Shown: one piece after another, positions 52,736 through 61,164 of the stretch
Numbering within the stretch: the first letter of the stretch is position 1
Layout of the letters: each line of letters starts with the position of its first letter
Assembly (NCBI GenBank): GCA_051208045.1
Contig: JBPJFY010000001.1
Span: 1,225,014 to 1,289,013, forward strand
Source: LZORAL124-50-18 sp051208045
GTDB lineage: Bacteria > Pseudomonadota > Gammaproteobacteria > Pseudomonadales > Oleiphilaceae
Length of the DNA stretch: 64,000 nt
Reading direction: 5' to 3'
Position numbers and translations under genes: made by a program
Notes under the pieces: generated by a model
Told to the model about the DNA's origin: nothing
Seen by the model: only the letters and a program-made list of their open reading frames with translations
Databases searched by the model: none

Positions 52736-52948
52736 TTACTGCATGCTAATCTGTGATGTTTTGTGAATGCCAGAAACGCCGGTATAGCCATCCCAACTGT
52801 CATTTCTGCCTTCTCTCCATCCGCTCATCCACTGTTGCCGGATGTCCATTTGATCGGATGGGCAGGCATCTTTTGATTTGCCGTTTACGCCGGCTTGATA
52901 ACCTTTTTTAAATGCTCGTTGGGTCAGGTCGCGTTTTTGTCTTTTCAT
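52736..52948 (-). CDS. rmf: Ribosome modulation factor
   Basis: A 70-residue basic protein that dimerises 70S ribosomes into inactive 100S particles in stationary phase. The opening MKRQKRD, followed by AFKKGYQAGVNGKSKDACP, and QQWMSGWREGRND, match RMF closely. The C-terminus is about 15 residues longer than in E. coli (55 residues) and ends with a low-complexity tail. Its place between pyrD and rlmKL is the same as in E. coli-like chromosomes. Confidence 0.93.
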   Translation of the reverse strand: MKRQKRDLTQRAFKKGYQAGVNGKSKDACPSDQMDIRQQWMSGWREGRNDSWDGYTGVSGIHKTSQISMQ

Positions 52949-53423
52949 TATGAAGAGCCCTCACAAGTTTTCTTAAAACGGTTCAAAGCGTTTTGGTAGA
53001 GACCAGCAATACAGTATTGGGATAGATTGGCTTTTCTCCTTCATCTAGCCAGGTAGGATACGAGAAAGGATGTGCAGTAAATGCTAGTTTTACCATAAGC
53101 TTTCGACATTAGGTTGGTATGATTTGGTTTGTATCAACCAAAAACCTGAGATAATGTCCTACGCTAAATCTTAGATCAGGTACGACTTATCATTTGTGAA
53201 CTAAGGTAAAAATCGATCATCGGTGATCGAACGAATCCGTAAGTCACTCCTCCGAGTTAAACGGAATCGGTCAGAGTTGTACACAAATTATTTCATCTAT
53301 GTGACGAATTTATTATAAGAAATTGTCATATAAAAACATAACGTGTTGTTTTTGCATAGGATTAATTGAGCCATTTTGAGTTGGATAAAAAACAGCCAAA
53401 ATAGATCGATATGATATTAGTAT
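52949..53423. other. 475-bp gap between rmf and rlmKL
   Basis: No gene is seen here. It contains the divergent promoters, an inverted repeat TCGATCA-TCGG-TGATCGA at 53213-53230, and TTGGTT/AACCAA pairing at 53124-53141. I do not recognise a known RNA or operator. Confidence 0.55.
53213..53230. repeat. Inverted repeat upstream of rlmKL
   Basis: TCGATCA (53213-53219) and TGATCGA (53224-53230) form a perfect 7-bp stem around TCGG. It lies about 195 bases before the rlmKL start, and no T-run follows, so it is more likely a binding site than a terminator. Confidence 0.55.
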
Positions 53424-55667
53424 ATGTCTGAATATAACGAAAAATACTTTGTTAGTTGTCCCAAGGGGATGGAATACCTGCTGGAGGATGAGCTTAAACA
53501 CCTGTGGAGTCATTTGGACGCAGGCCGTGCCCAACGCCCATTTCCGGTCTACAAAACTTCCCCTCTAGGAGTGATGATTGAGTGTGACTCTGTGTTTGCG
53601 TATGAGCTTTGTCTGTGGAGTCGTATTGCGAATCGTGTGATGGTCCAGATATTTGAGCAGCCGTGCGACTCTACGGAAGCGCTGTATGCGCTGGTGTATG
53701 CCGTTGACTGGCGTCTGCACGCGTCTGAACGCTGCTCACTGGCGATCGATTTTTCCGGTCAGTCCGATTTTGTGCGTAACAGTTTGTTTGGGGCGCAAAA
53801 AGTCAAAGATGCGGTGGTGGATTCGATTCGGGATGCCACGGGGTCCCGACCCAGCATCGACACGGAAAATCCGGAGGTGAGATTGCGGGCGCACCTGAGA
53901 AAAGGGGTGCTTTCCCTGTATTTTGATCTCAGTGGGAACAGCTTGCATCAGCGCGGCTATCGCACCGAAAGCGGCGCAGCACCACTGAAGGAAAACCTGG
54001 CGGCCGGCATCTTGTATCGGGCTGGTTTTTTAAACAGTCTGGATCGCGTTGATGACTTCAGCTTTGGGCTAATCGACCCGATGTGTGGATCAGGTACGTT
54101 GCTGATTGAAGCGGCACAGATCGCGTGTGATCGTGCTCCCGGGTTAGGTCGAGAGCATTGGGGGCTCGCCCACTGGAAGCAGTTTGATGAAGCGATCTGG
54201 CGGAAGTTGTTAGGGCAGGCAAAATGGCGTTTTCAGCAGGGAAAAGAGAAAGTTGCCATGGGATTCTATGGCTACGATCAGGACCGCTATGTCATTGAGA
54301 CCGCGGTTCGCAACGCAGAGCGCGCTGAAGTCGATGATTTGTTGAGGCTGTCTACGCGGCAGGTGGCCGATTTTCGTAAGCCGACCACGTTGAGTTCCGC
54401 ATTGATCGTGACGAATCCTCCGTATGGAAAGCGGTTGGGTGAGGTGGCGGAGTTGGGTGAACTCTATTCCGGCCTTGGTACCATTCTGCGATCCGCTTTT
54501 CTGGAAAAGGCAGAGTCGGCCGAGCCAGTCACGGCCAAACTGGCGGTGTTTTCTTCCAATCCGGAGCTGATTCGTCATATCGGATTTAAAATCGACAAGA
54601 AGTACAAATTCCTGAACGGCAAATTGCCTTGTGAGTTGGCTTTGTCCCAGGTGACGGAGGCTGCTTATCAGTATGGACATTCATCAGACTATCAACGTGG
54701 CAGCAACTGGAAAGTGGCGAATCCTGAGCGTGCCGAGATGTTTGCCAACCGGCTGAAAAAGAATCAGAAGTCGCTGGCCAAATGGCTGAAGAAAGAAGGC
54801 GTTTCAGCGTACCGGCTCTACGACAGTGATATGCCCGAGTATGCGGTCGCCATTGATTGCTATGATGACTGGTACCATGTGCAGGAATATGCTCCACCAA
54901 AATCTATCGACCCGAACAGTGCCAGAGAGCGCTTTATGGAGGTCCTGGCGACGGTGCGGGACGTGCTGGGCGCAGACCCGGAAAAAGTAGTCTACAAACG
55001 GCGGGAACGCCAAAAAGGCGCGAGCCAATATCAAAAAACCGAAGCGAAAGACGAAAGGATCATCGTTCGGGAATATGAGGCTGAATTTTACGTCGCCTTA
55101 AAAACGTATTTGGACACGGGATTATTCTTGGATCACCGACCAATTAGAAAGTGGATTCATCAGAACAGCGAAAAAAAGCGGGTGCTGAATTTGTATTGTT
55201 ATACAGGGTCGGTTTCTGTCCATGCAGCGCTGGGTGGGGCACGTGAAGTGGTGAGTGTGGATATGTCCAATACGTATCTCAACTGGGCGATGGACAATTT
55301 TCGTCTGAATCATCTTACCATCAGTCAGCATCAATTTATTCGCGCGGATTGTCAGCGCTGGTTGTCGCAGGCGAATGATCGGTTTGATTTAATCTTCCTT
55401 GACCCGCCCACATTCTCCAATAGTAAGAAGATGGAAGGGCACCTGGATATTCAGCGCGATCACGTTGCCTTGATCGCGGATTGTGTTCGATTGTTGAGTC
55501 CGGGGGGGATGTTGGTATTCTCAAACAACTTGCGCAAATTCAAGCTGGATGAAGCGTCGGTGACCGAGTTGGGAGTGACCATTGAAAACATTACCGAGCA
55601 AACGATTGATCCGGACTTTAAACGACATGCGGGCATCCATCACTGCTGGCGGATGAAGAAATCCTGA
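53424..55667 (+). CDS. rlmL: Bifunctional 23S rRNA methyltransferase RlmKL
   Basis: A 747-residue fusion of two methyltransferases acting on 23S rRNA: RlmL (m2G2445) in the N-terminal half and RlmK (m7G2069) in the C-terminal half. The THUMP domain (residues 45-150) is followed by MCGSGTLLIEAA and TNPPYGKRLG of the first site; the second has NLYCYTGSVSVHAALGGA and LDPPTFSNSKKM. The fusion is the usual gammaproteobacterial form. Confidence 0.96.
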   Translation: MSEYNEKYFVSCPKGMEYLLEDELKHLWSHLDAGRAQRPFPVYKTSPLGVMIECDSVFAYELCLWSRIANRVMVQIFEQPCDSTEALYALVYAVDWRLHASERCSLAIDFSGQSDFVRNSLFGAQKVKDAVVDSIRDATGSRPSIDTENPEVRLRAHLRKGVLSLYFDLSGNSLHQRGYRTESGAAPLKENLAAGILYRAGFLNSLDRVDDFSFGLIDPMCGSGTLLIEAAQIACDRAPGLGREHWGLAHWKQFDEAIWRKLLGQAKWRFQQGKEKVAMGFYGYDQDRYVIETAVRNAERAEVDDLLRLSTRQVADFRKPTTLSSALIVTNPPYGKRLGEVAELGELYSGLGTILRSAFLEKAESAEPVTAKLAVFSSNPELIRHIGFKIDKKYKFLNGKLPCELALSQVTEAAYQYGHSSDYQRGSNWKVANPERAEMFANRLKKNQKSLAKWLKKEGVSAYRLYDSDMPEYAVAIDCYDDWYHVQEYAPPKSIDPNSARERFMEVLATVRDVLGADPEKVVYKRRERQKGASQYQKTEAKDERIIVREYEAEFYVALKTYLDTGLFLDHRPIRKWIHQNSEKKRVLNLYCYTGSVSVHAALGGAREVVSVDMSNTYLNWAMDNFRLNHLTISQHQFIRADCQRWLSQANDRFDLIFLDPPTFSNSKKMEGHLDIQRDHVALIADCVRLLSPGGMLVFSNNLRKFKLDEASVTELGVTIENITEQTIDPDFKRHAGIHHCWRMKKS

Positions 55668-55708
55668 CCGTCGGGCGACTTAGCCGTCGCCCGGTGTGAA
55701 CTCACAGA

Positions 55709-56311
55709 TTAGAATTCGTAGGTAAGGCCCATGCCGAAGTGATAGAATTCGATCTGGGTTTTTGTGTCATTGTGTCGTCGGCCATACTCAACTGTGCCGT
55801 ACAGGCCCTTCGTGATTAACACATCGGAACCGATCACCCAGCTGGTCGAAAAAGAGCTTTGCAGGAAATCTTCCGGAATATCCTTGAATTTTTTTGGATC
55901 TTCCCGAGAGGTGTCGCCATTCACGTGGGAAATACCGTACTTGGCGTGGACAGACATAAAATCGGTGATTGGGTAAGCGAGCCCCATATACCAGCTAAAC
56001 CAGTAGTTGAGTCCAACTTCCAGGCCCACGGTGGCATCTGCCATGCCGTAACCCCAGCCTGCACGGCCTTCGGTGAGGATATAATCTGTGATGTACGTGC
56101 CCAGAACAATTTCATTGCCATAAGTACGGGCATCTTCATTGCCATTGATGCTCTGGAAGGTAAATATCTGGGTGTGGAACGCGATATAGTCGGTGCCTTC
56201 CTTGCCGATAGACTCTTCTGCGGCTTTGTCTTGAGCTTCTTCCTCCGCCCATGCTGAAGAAATGAATGCGGTAGCCAGAATGATAGCGAGAGACGAGAGT
56301 AGTTTTTTCAT
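55709..56311 (-). CDS. Small outer-membrane beta-barrel protein
   Basis: A 200-residue exported protein starting at ATG 56311, with GGGGAAG just before it. The signal peptide (LAIILATAFISSAWA) is followed by an acidic linker and alternating hydrophobic/polar strands with aromatic girdle residues (YITDYILTEGRAGWGYG, GLNYWFSWYMGLAYP), and the chain ends in a terminal phenylalanine (YEF), the signal for outer-membrane insertion. It resembles the eight-stranded OmpA-like/porin family but I cannot name it. The longer in-frame start at 56416 is unlikely. Confidence 0.75.
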   Translation of the reverse strand: MKKLLSSLAIILATAFISSAWAEEEAQDKAAEESIGKEGTDYIAFHTQIFTFQSINGNEDARTYGNEIVLGTYITDYILTEGRAGWGYGMADATVGLEVGLNYWFSWYMGLAYPITDFMSVHAKYGISHVNGDTSREDPKKFKDIPEDFLQSSFSTSWVIGSDVLITKGLYGTVEYGRRHNDTKTQIEFYHFGMGLTYEF

Positions 56312-56466
56312 GCTTCCCCGGTGCAAATAGTCGAGTGGGTTCAGGCAGCGTGTAATCAAGCCCGTGCGTAACGAATTGTATCCACATGCGCGTTTCTTTT
56401 GAACAAAGGCACGCACATTGAGGGTGGTAAGAATCTGTTAATGGAACCTGAGTCACAATTATCTAT

Positions 56467-56949
56467 TCAGAGCAGCTCCTGTTCGCGCCCCAATAATAAC
56501 AGTGCCATGACCGTATCATGGGCATCCTGCTTATTCAGGCTGTGCGACAGTGATATCTGTTCCAGGCGCTCTTCCAGTGTGTTTTCTGTTGTGTCAAAAA
56601 ACTCGGCGGCCGGTGCCGGCTCAAAGGGGAGGTCTGCCTGGGCGGCGTCAAAAAGCTGTTCCAGTAACGAAATCTGCTGGTGATCGTTGAGCAGGTAGAC
56701 ATACTGGCCGTCCAGGTCGATTTCCAGTTCCCGCACGATGTCGATGGGGGAAGCGCCTTGATTGTAGAGATTGTCGAGATCAAGATTTCTGTTGCCTTCC
56801 TGGGCGTCGTAATGCTCCAGCCAGTCATCTTCCGGGATGATCAATACGGACTTGATGCGCGTATCCGGCAACGACCATGCGATGGCCGTTGGAAAGCCGG
56901 AGTCGTCAAATACATTGGTTTCAATGTGCAGGAATAGGGTATGATTCAT
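56467..56949 (-). CDS. Degenerate DEDDh-exonuclease-like protein
   Basis: A 160-residue protein. The beginning, LFLHIETNVFDDSGFPTAIAWS, resembles the first motif of DnaQ-type exonucleases (FLDLEASGL...G.PTEIAWS in pseudomonad relatives), but the usual Asp is replaced by His (LHIET). The end, KQDAHDTVMALLLL, resembles the last HxxxxD region. The middle acidic motif is hard to place. It may therefore be an inactive relative with a binding role. The gene ends about 155 bases from the beta-barrel gene and starts about 120 bases from apeB. Confidence 0.55.
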   Translation of the reverse strand: MNHTLFLHIETNVFDDSGFPTAIAWSLPDTRIKSVLIIPEDDWLEHYDAQEGNRNLDLDNLYNQGASPIDIVRELEIDLDGQYVYLLNDHQQISLLEQLFDAAQADLPFEPAPAAEFFDTTENTLEERLEQISLSHSLNKQDAHDTVMALLLLGREQELL

Positions 56950-57013
56950 GGTTTGTTCTATTGATGGGCTCAGTGTCGCAAAGTTTAGTCAAAAAACGAT
57001 GCGGAACAAGGTG

Positions 57014-57070
57014 TTTTTAAGGGTCGGAGTTATTTTTAAAGGTCACAGTTTTTTTTGAAAGGTCACAATA
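57014..57070 (+). repeat. Three tandem 19-bp repeats in the apeB leader
   Basis: Units 57014-57032, 57033-57051 and 57052-57070 share TTTTTRAARGGTC followed by a purine-rich tail; the last two agree at 15 of 19 positions. Each contains AAGGTC or AGGGTC. The third copy supplies the ribosome site (AAAGG) for the ATG at 57070. Confidence 0.7.
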
Positions 57071-58401
57071 TGTCTGCCACTGCCGGGATCACCCAGGATT
57101 CGTTCAATCACGCACTTTTTCAGTTTTTGCAGCGATCGCCTACGCCGTTTCATGCGGTATCAAACATGGCGCAGCGCTTGACCGACGCTGGGTTTATTCG
57201 TCTGTCGGAAGGAGATGCCTGGTCACTCGAAGATGGGCAGCGCTATTTTGTGACGCGTGGTGGCTCGTCACTGATTGCCTTCACCCATGCGCCTGAAGCG
57301 ATGATCGGTCGCGGTGTTCGTATGGTAGGAGCGCATACAGACAGCCCGTGCCTGAAGGTCAAACCTCAACCGGAATCCACCAAAAAGGGGTATTTTCAGG
57401 TAGGGGTGGAAGTGTATGGTGGTGTGCTCCTGGCGCCTTGGTTTGACCGCGATCTTTCTCTGGCTGGACGAGTGGCCTATGTAGATGTGGCCGGAAAGGT
57501 TGCAAGCGTTCTGATTAATTTCGAGCAGCCCATTGCCACGGTGCCCAGTCTGGCGATCCATCTTGACCGGGAAGTGAACAACAGCCGTTCAATCAACCCC
57601 CAGCTGGAAATGCCTCCCATTCTGTGTCAGTTGGATGACGATACTGAGAGTGATGCACCGGATCGCTTTCGAGCGGTGTTAAAAACTCAGATAGAAAAAG
57701 AGCACGCAATTACCAACGTTCAAAAAATCCTCGACTATGATTTGTTTTTCTACGATACGCAGGCCCCGGCACTGGTGGGTCTGAAGCAGGATTTTATTGC
57801 TTCCGCACGGTTGGACAATTTATTGAGTTGTCACATTGCATTGGAAGCTCTGATTCAATCAGCGACAGATCAGCCGGCACTGGTGGTGTTTAACGATCAT
57901 GAGGAGGTTGGCAGTATGTCGGCAGAAGGAGCGCAGGGGCCATTTCTGCACTCGGTACTTCAGCGCATCACAGCCGGGGGAGAAAAGCTGACCCGCGTTA
58001 TCTCCCGATCCTTAATGATTTCTGCCGATAACGCACATGGTGTGCACCCCAATTATGTGGCCAAGCACGATGACAATCACGGACCGATTATCAATCAGGG
58101 GCCGGTGATCAAGATTAATGCCAATCAGCGTTATGCCACCAACAGTGAAACCAGCTCGTTCTATAAATATTTGAGCGAAAAGGCGGGTGAGCCTTGTCAG
58201 TCGTTTGTTATTCGGGCAGACATGCTTTGTGGCAGCACCATTGGGCCGATAACGGCTTCTAACATTGGTGTGAAAACACTGGATATTGGTGTACCTCAGT
58301 TTGCGATGCATTCCATTCGGGAGCTGGCGGGCGCGCGTGATGCCTGGTCTCTTTACCGTGTGCTAAACGTATTTTTCTGCGAGTCTGAATTGCCTGAATA
58401 G
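57070..58401 (+). CDS. apeB: M18 family aminopeptidase
   Basis: A 443-residue metalloaminopeptidase of family M18. The metal-binding residues lie in VGAHTDSPCLKV, the NDHEEVGS motif and SADNAHGVHPNY, with the C-terminal DIGVPQFAMHSIRE also typical. These enzymes remove N-terminal residues from peptides, preferring Asp/Glu or hydrophobic residues depending on the member. The ATG at 57070 has AAAGG seven bases upstream. The leader has a 19-bp triplication. Confidence 0.93.
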   Translation: MSATAGITQDSFNHALFQFLQRSPTPFHAVSNMAQRLTDAGFIRLSEGDAWSLEDGQRYFVTRGGSSLIAFTHAPEAMIGRGVRMVGAHTDSPCLKVKPQPESTKKGYFQVGVEVYGGVLLAPWFDRDLSLAGRVAYVDVAGKVASVLINFEQPIATVPSLAIHLDREVNNSRSINPQLEMPPILCQLDDDTESDAPDRFRAVLKTQIEKEHAITNVQKILDYDLFFYDTQAPALVGLKQDFIASARLDNLLSCHIALEALIQSATDQPALVVFNDHEEVGSMSAEGAQGPFLHSVLQRITAGGEKLTRVISRSLMISADNAHGVHPNYVAKHDDNHGPIINQGPVIKINANQRYATNSETSSFYKYLSEKAGEPCQSFVIRADMLCGSTIGPITASNIGVKTLDIGVPQFAMHSIRELAGARDAWSLYRVLNVFFCESELPE

Positions 58402-58443
58402 CGATGTGTTGACGTTGTCGATCACGCGGGCACAAGGGATGCT

Positions 58444-59190
58444 ATGGCCGGGTTTACGACACATTTATCGGGGGCGGCGCTAACTGCGGGAGTGGTCGCG
58501 TCGTCGCTCGCTCTCACGGATCTGTTTTCCATCAAGGAAATCGCTACGCTTTGGGCGGTTGGGGTGGCGGCCGGGCTGCTACCGGATATCGATTCAGACG
58601 CTTCTGTTGCACTCAAAGCGCTGTTCAGCGCGTTGGGTGTCCTCGCCTCACTGGGGGTTCTCGTCTACTTTTCTGACCAACCCCTGATCTACCTGTGGGG
58701 GATGATGTTGTCCGCTTTCGTTCTGTTGCGCTTCGTGATTATGGAGGCGTTTATGCGGTTTACTGTACATCGTGGGTCCTTGCATTCGGTATTGGCAGGG
58801 GTGATGTTTGGTGTCAGTACCGTGGCATTTGCGCACTATGGCCTGTTGGCGACCATAGATTATGCCTGGGCGCTTGGATTGGTCGTGTTCGCCGGGTATC
58901 TCACGCATTTATTACTGGATGAGTTGTATGCCGTTAACCTGTCCGGTGCTGAATTAAAGCGTTCATTTGGCTCTGCACTCAAACTGCTCAGTTTGAAGTA
59001 TGTGTACACGAGCATCGCTTTTGGTGTGCTAAGTGTCTATCTGCTTGCCACGCTACCCAAGCCAGAGCGTTTGCATCGAGCATTTTTGGATGCGCAAACT
59101 AAAGAACGGATCATCGGCACGTTAGAGTGGCTGCAAGCAGAGAATCACCGAATCTTTAATCGAATGAAGCGCGAGGTCGCTGAGTTATGA
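58444..59190 (+). CDS. YdjM-family membrane-associated metal-dependent hydrolase
   Basis: A 248-residue membrane protein with about six hydrophobic segments. The conserved acidic motif LLPDIDSDASVA and THLLLDELY are the DUF457/YdjM signatures, and VHRGSLHSVLAGVMFG adds a third conserved histidine block. E. coli YdjM is a LexA-regulated inner-membrane hydrolase of unknown substrate. No LexA box is obvious before this ATG. It lies 42 bases after apeB, possibly in the same transcript. Confidence 0.82.
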   Translation: MAGFTTHLSGAALTAGVVASSLALTDLFSIKEIATLWAVGVAAGLLPDIDSDASVALKALFSALGVLASLGVLVYFSDQPLIYLWGMMLSAFVLLRFVIMEAFMRFTVHRGSLHSVLAGVMFGVSTVAFAHYGLLATIDYAWALGLVVFAGYLTHLLLDELYAVNLSGAELKRSFGSALKLLSLKYVYTSIAFGVLSVYLLATLPKPERLHRAFLDAQTKERIIGTLEWLQAENHRIFNRMKREVAEL

Positions 59191-59208
59191 TCGGCCCTGC
59201 AGCAAGGT

Positions 59209-59676
59209 TCAGTGGAGTTTAAGTGCAGGTTCATCCAATAGTTTTCTGGCCGCCTCCAGGATGCGGTCTTCGTTCTCCCGCTCCAGTTTGAAACGTTGCA
59301 TATCCATTTTATGTACAAATCGTTTGTCGGTTTGCTTTCTGGCCTCATGCGTAGGCATGTGCTCCAGGCCAGCATAAATTTCATGGAAGACCTGAAAGGT
59401 TGGAGATTCCAGTAACTCAGGTGCCACATGGTCCAGTAATACACGTATTCGAATACAACCTTCAGAGAGGTCGACCTGCTTGTCGACCAGGCAACGGGCA
59501 AGCACATGAATGGATTCGATAGCGGAAGCGCGCTGCGTACTTTGGCGCTGTGCTTCCTGAGAGCGGTGCTGCTGAATCGCGGCCAGATTTTTCCACTGAT
59601 CGAGAATGAATCTGGTTAAAAAGAAAATCACCAAAAGGCCAATGCCGATGAGCGAGTAGGAGAGTATTTCGTTCAT
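59209..59676 (-). CDS. DUF2489 membrane-anchored protein
   Basis: A 155-residue protein with one N-terminal membrane segment (YSLIGIGLLVIFFLTRFIL) and a cytoplasmic helical domain containing DLSEGCIRIRVLLDHVAPEL and HEIYAGLEHMPT, which are typical of DUF2489. The family is common in gammaproteobacteria and has no known function. It is convergent with the YdjM gene. Confidence 0.8.
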   Translation of the reverse strand: MNEILSYSLIGIGLLVIFFLTRFILDQWKNLAAIQQHRSQEAQRQSTQRASAIESIHVLARCLVDKQVDLSEGCIRIRVLLDHVAPELLESPTFQVFHEIYAGLEHMPTHEARKQTDKRFVHKMDMQRFKLERENEDRILEAARKLLDEPALKLH

Positions 59677-59767
59677 TGCGTATTCTTAACGGTGGCTTTG
59701 AAGTATTCTACCGATTTGGGGGATGAATCATCAACAAATGATTTGAATCGAAACCTTGGGGGGGCGA

Positions 59768-60247
59768 TTGTTTGCGATCCAAGAAGTGTCCTTTGAGGAC
59801 ATTGACCAGCTAAAAACGTTGGCGAAATCTGCGATTTTATCTTCCGTCGTTGCTGATGAGTTAACCAAATCTCAAATTGTTGAAGGCACTTTCGCTCATA
59901 TCGAAAACAATATTCATGGGGGAGAGAGTGTTTTTCTGAAGTGTTGCGACAATGAGATATTCGGATTCATACTGATTCAGTCCTATTGGAACCTGTCTGA
60001 TTTGTTTGTTCTCCCTGCGTACCATAACCGAGGCATTGGGAGTCGTTTAGTGAACGCAGCGCTGAAGGAGTGTATTGAAAAAAGCACAACTGGCTATGTG
60101 CGCGTAAATTCATCCGTAAACGCAGAGGGTTTTTATCGCAAACTCGGGTTTGAAAGTTATACTCCGGAAAAGATATTACCCGAATTTATTGTCCCCCTGA
60201 TATATAAGCTAAGGAGTGTGGATGAACTTCAGAAGAGCACAGATTGA
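59768..60247 (+). CDS. GNAT-family N-acetyltransferase (first of three)
   Basis: A roughly 160-residue GNAT protein. The acetyl-CoA-binding signature is LFVLPAYHNRGIGSRLVNAAL, and VRVNSSVNAEGFYRKLGFE is the usual C-terminal motif. There is no ATG; I chose TTG 59768 because a G-rich run precedes it, but TTG 59756 is also possible. The substrate is unknown. The stop overlaps the next GNAT gene. Confidence 0.75.
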   Translation: MFAIQEVSFEDIDQLKTLAKSAILSSVVADELTKSQIVEGTFAHIENNIHGGESVFLKCCDNEIFGFILIQSYWNLSDLFVLPAYHNRGIGSRLVNAALKECIEKSTTGYVRVNSSVNAEGFYRKLGFESYTPEKILPEFIVPLIYKLRSVDELQKSTD

Positions 60248-60640
60248 GGATATTTCAGTGATGGCGGATATTCGCCTGAGAGTGAAGGAAAATGTGCTCT
60301 CAAGGCCGGAGTTGATCACCCCGAAAATGTATGAGGATTACCTTGAGCAGTTGGGGCGAGGGTGGGTGTGTGAACTTAGCGGACAGGTTATCGGCTTTAG
60401 TTACGCCAATTCTGTGGATAATTCTATTTGGGCATTGTTTGTATTACCGGAGTTTGAAGGTATGGGTGCAGGGAAGGGGCTGCTCGCACATGCCACAGAC
60501 TGGCTGTTTCAAAATGGCGCGCAAAAGATTACCCTGAGTACCACCATTGGTACGCGAGCGGATCAATTTTTGAAGCACAGGGGTGGGAGCGCGGGGAGGT
60601 GAATGGTGACGACGAGGTTTGGTACACATTGTCACGTTAA
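60222..60640 (+). pseudogene. GNAT-family acetyltransferase gene broken by a single-base frameshift
   Basis: From ATG 60222 (AAGGAG just upstream) the frame gives a normal GNAT start and the CoA loop ALFVLPEFEGMGAGKGLLAHA, but stops early at 60602 after FLKHRGGSAGR. In the frame shifted at about 60579-60581 the same DNA continues as GWERGEVNGDDEVWYTLSR and ends at TAA 60638-60640. That is the conserved GNAT ending (Gly-Trp-Glu...Val-Tyr-Leu). A one-base deletion explains this; the protein would otherwise be about 139 residues. Confidence 0.8.
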
Positions 60641-60655
60641 ATCTCAAATCGACCC

Positions 60656-61150
60656 ATGGAGCATAAAGTGATTCGGGTATGTGAGTATCAGTCAGACTAT
60701 CGGCAGCAGGTGATCGACTTGATCACCCATATTCAACAGAACGAGTTTGGTATTGCGATTACAGCGGAGGATCAGCCGGATTTGGCAAACATTACCGACT
60801 TCTATCAGGTAAACTCCGGAAATTTTTGGGTCGCACGAGACAATGAGTGCACCGTTGGAACTATTTCTTTGCTCGATATCGGCGATCAACAATTAGCGCT
60901 ACGAAAAATGTTTGTACAGGATGACTACCGGGGAATGGAAAAACGCGTTGCGGCATTGCTGCTGACGGAAGCACTGCATTGGGCCAAATCCCGCAGTATC
61001 AAACAGGTTTTTCTGGGAACGACAAGCAAATTTAAGGCGGCGCATCGGTTTTACGAAAAAAACGGATTTTTGGAGATCACCAAAAGCCAGTTACCCAAAT
61101 CGTTTCCGGTCATGGCGGTGGATACCCGGTTTTATTGTTATTCATTTTAG
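60656..61150 (+). CDS. GNAT-family N-acetyltransferase (third of three)
   Basis: A 164-residue GNAT protein with an intact fold: FWVARDNECTVGTISLLDI, KMFVQDDYRGMEKRVAALLL (an unusual acetyl-CoA loop, RGMEKRVA, lacking the second Gly) and AAHRFYEKNGFLEI. Substrate unknown. It lies 15 bases after the frameshifted gene; three GNAT genes in a row suggest local duplication or a shared task. Confidence 0.82.
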   Translation: MEHKVIRVCEYQSDYRQQVIDLITHIQQNEFGIAITAEDQPDLANITDFYQVNSGNFWVARDNECTVGTISLLDIGDQQLALRKMFVQDDYRGMEKRVAALLLTEALHWAKSRSIKQVFLGTTSKFKAAHRFYEKNGFLEITKSQLPKSFPVMAVDTRFYCYSF

Positions 61151-61164
61151 CGTTTGAGCAGATA

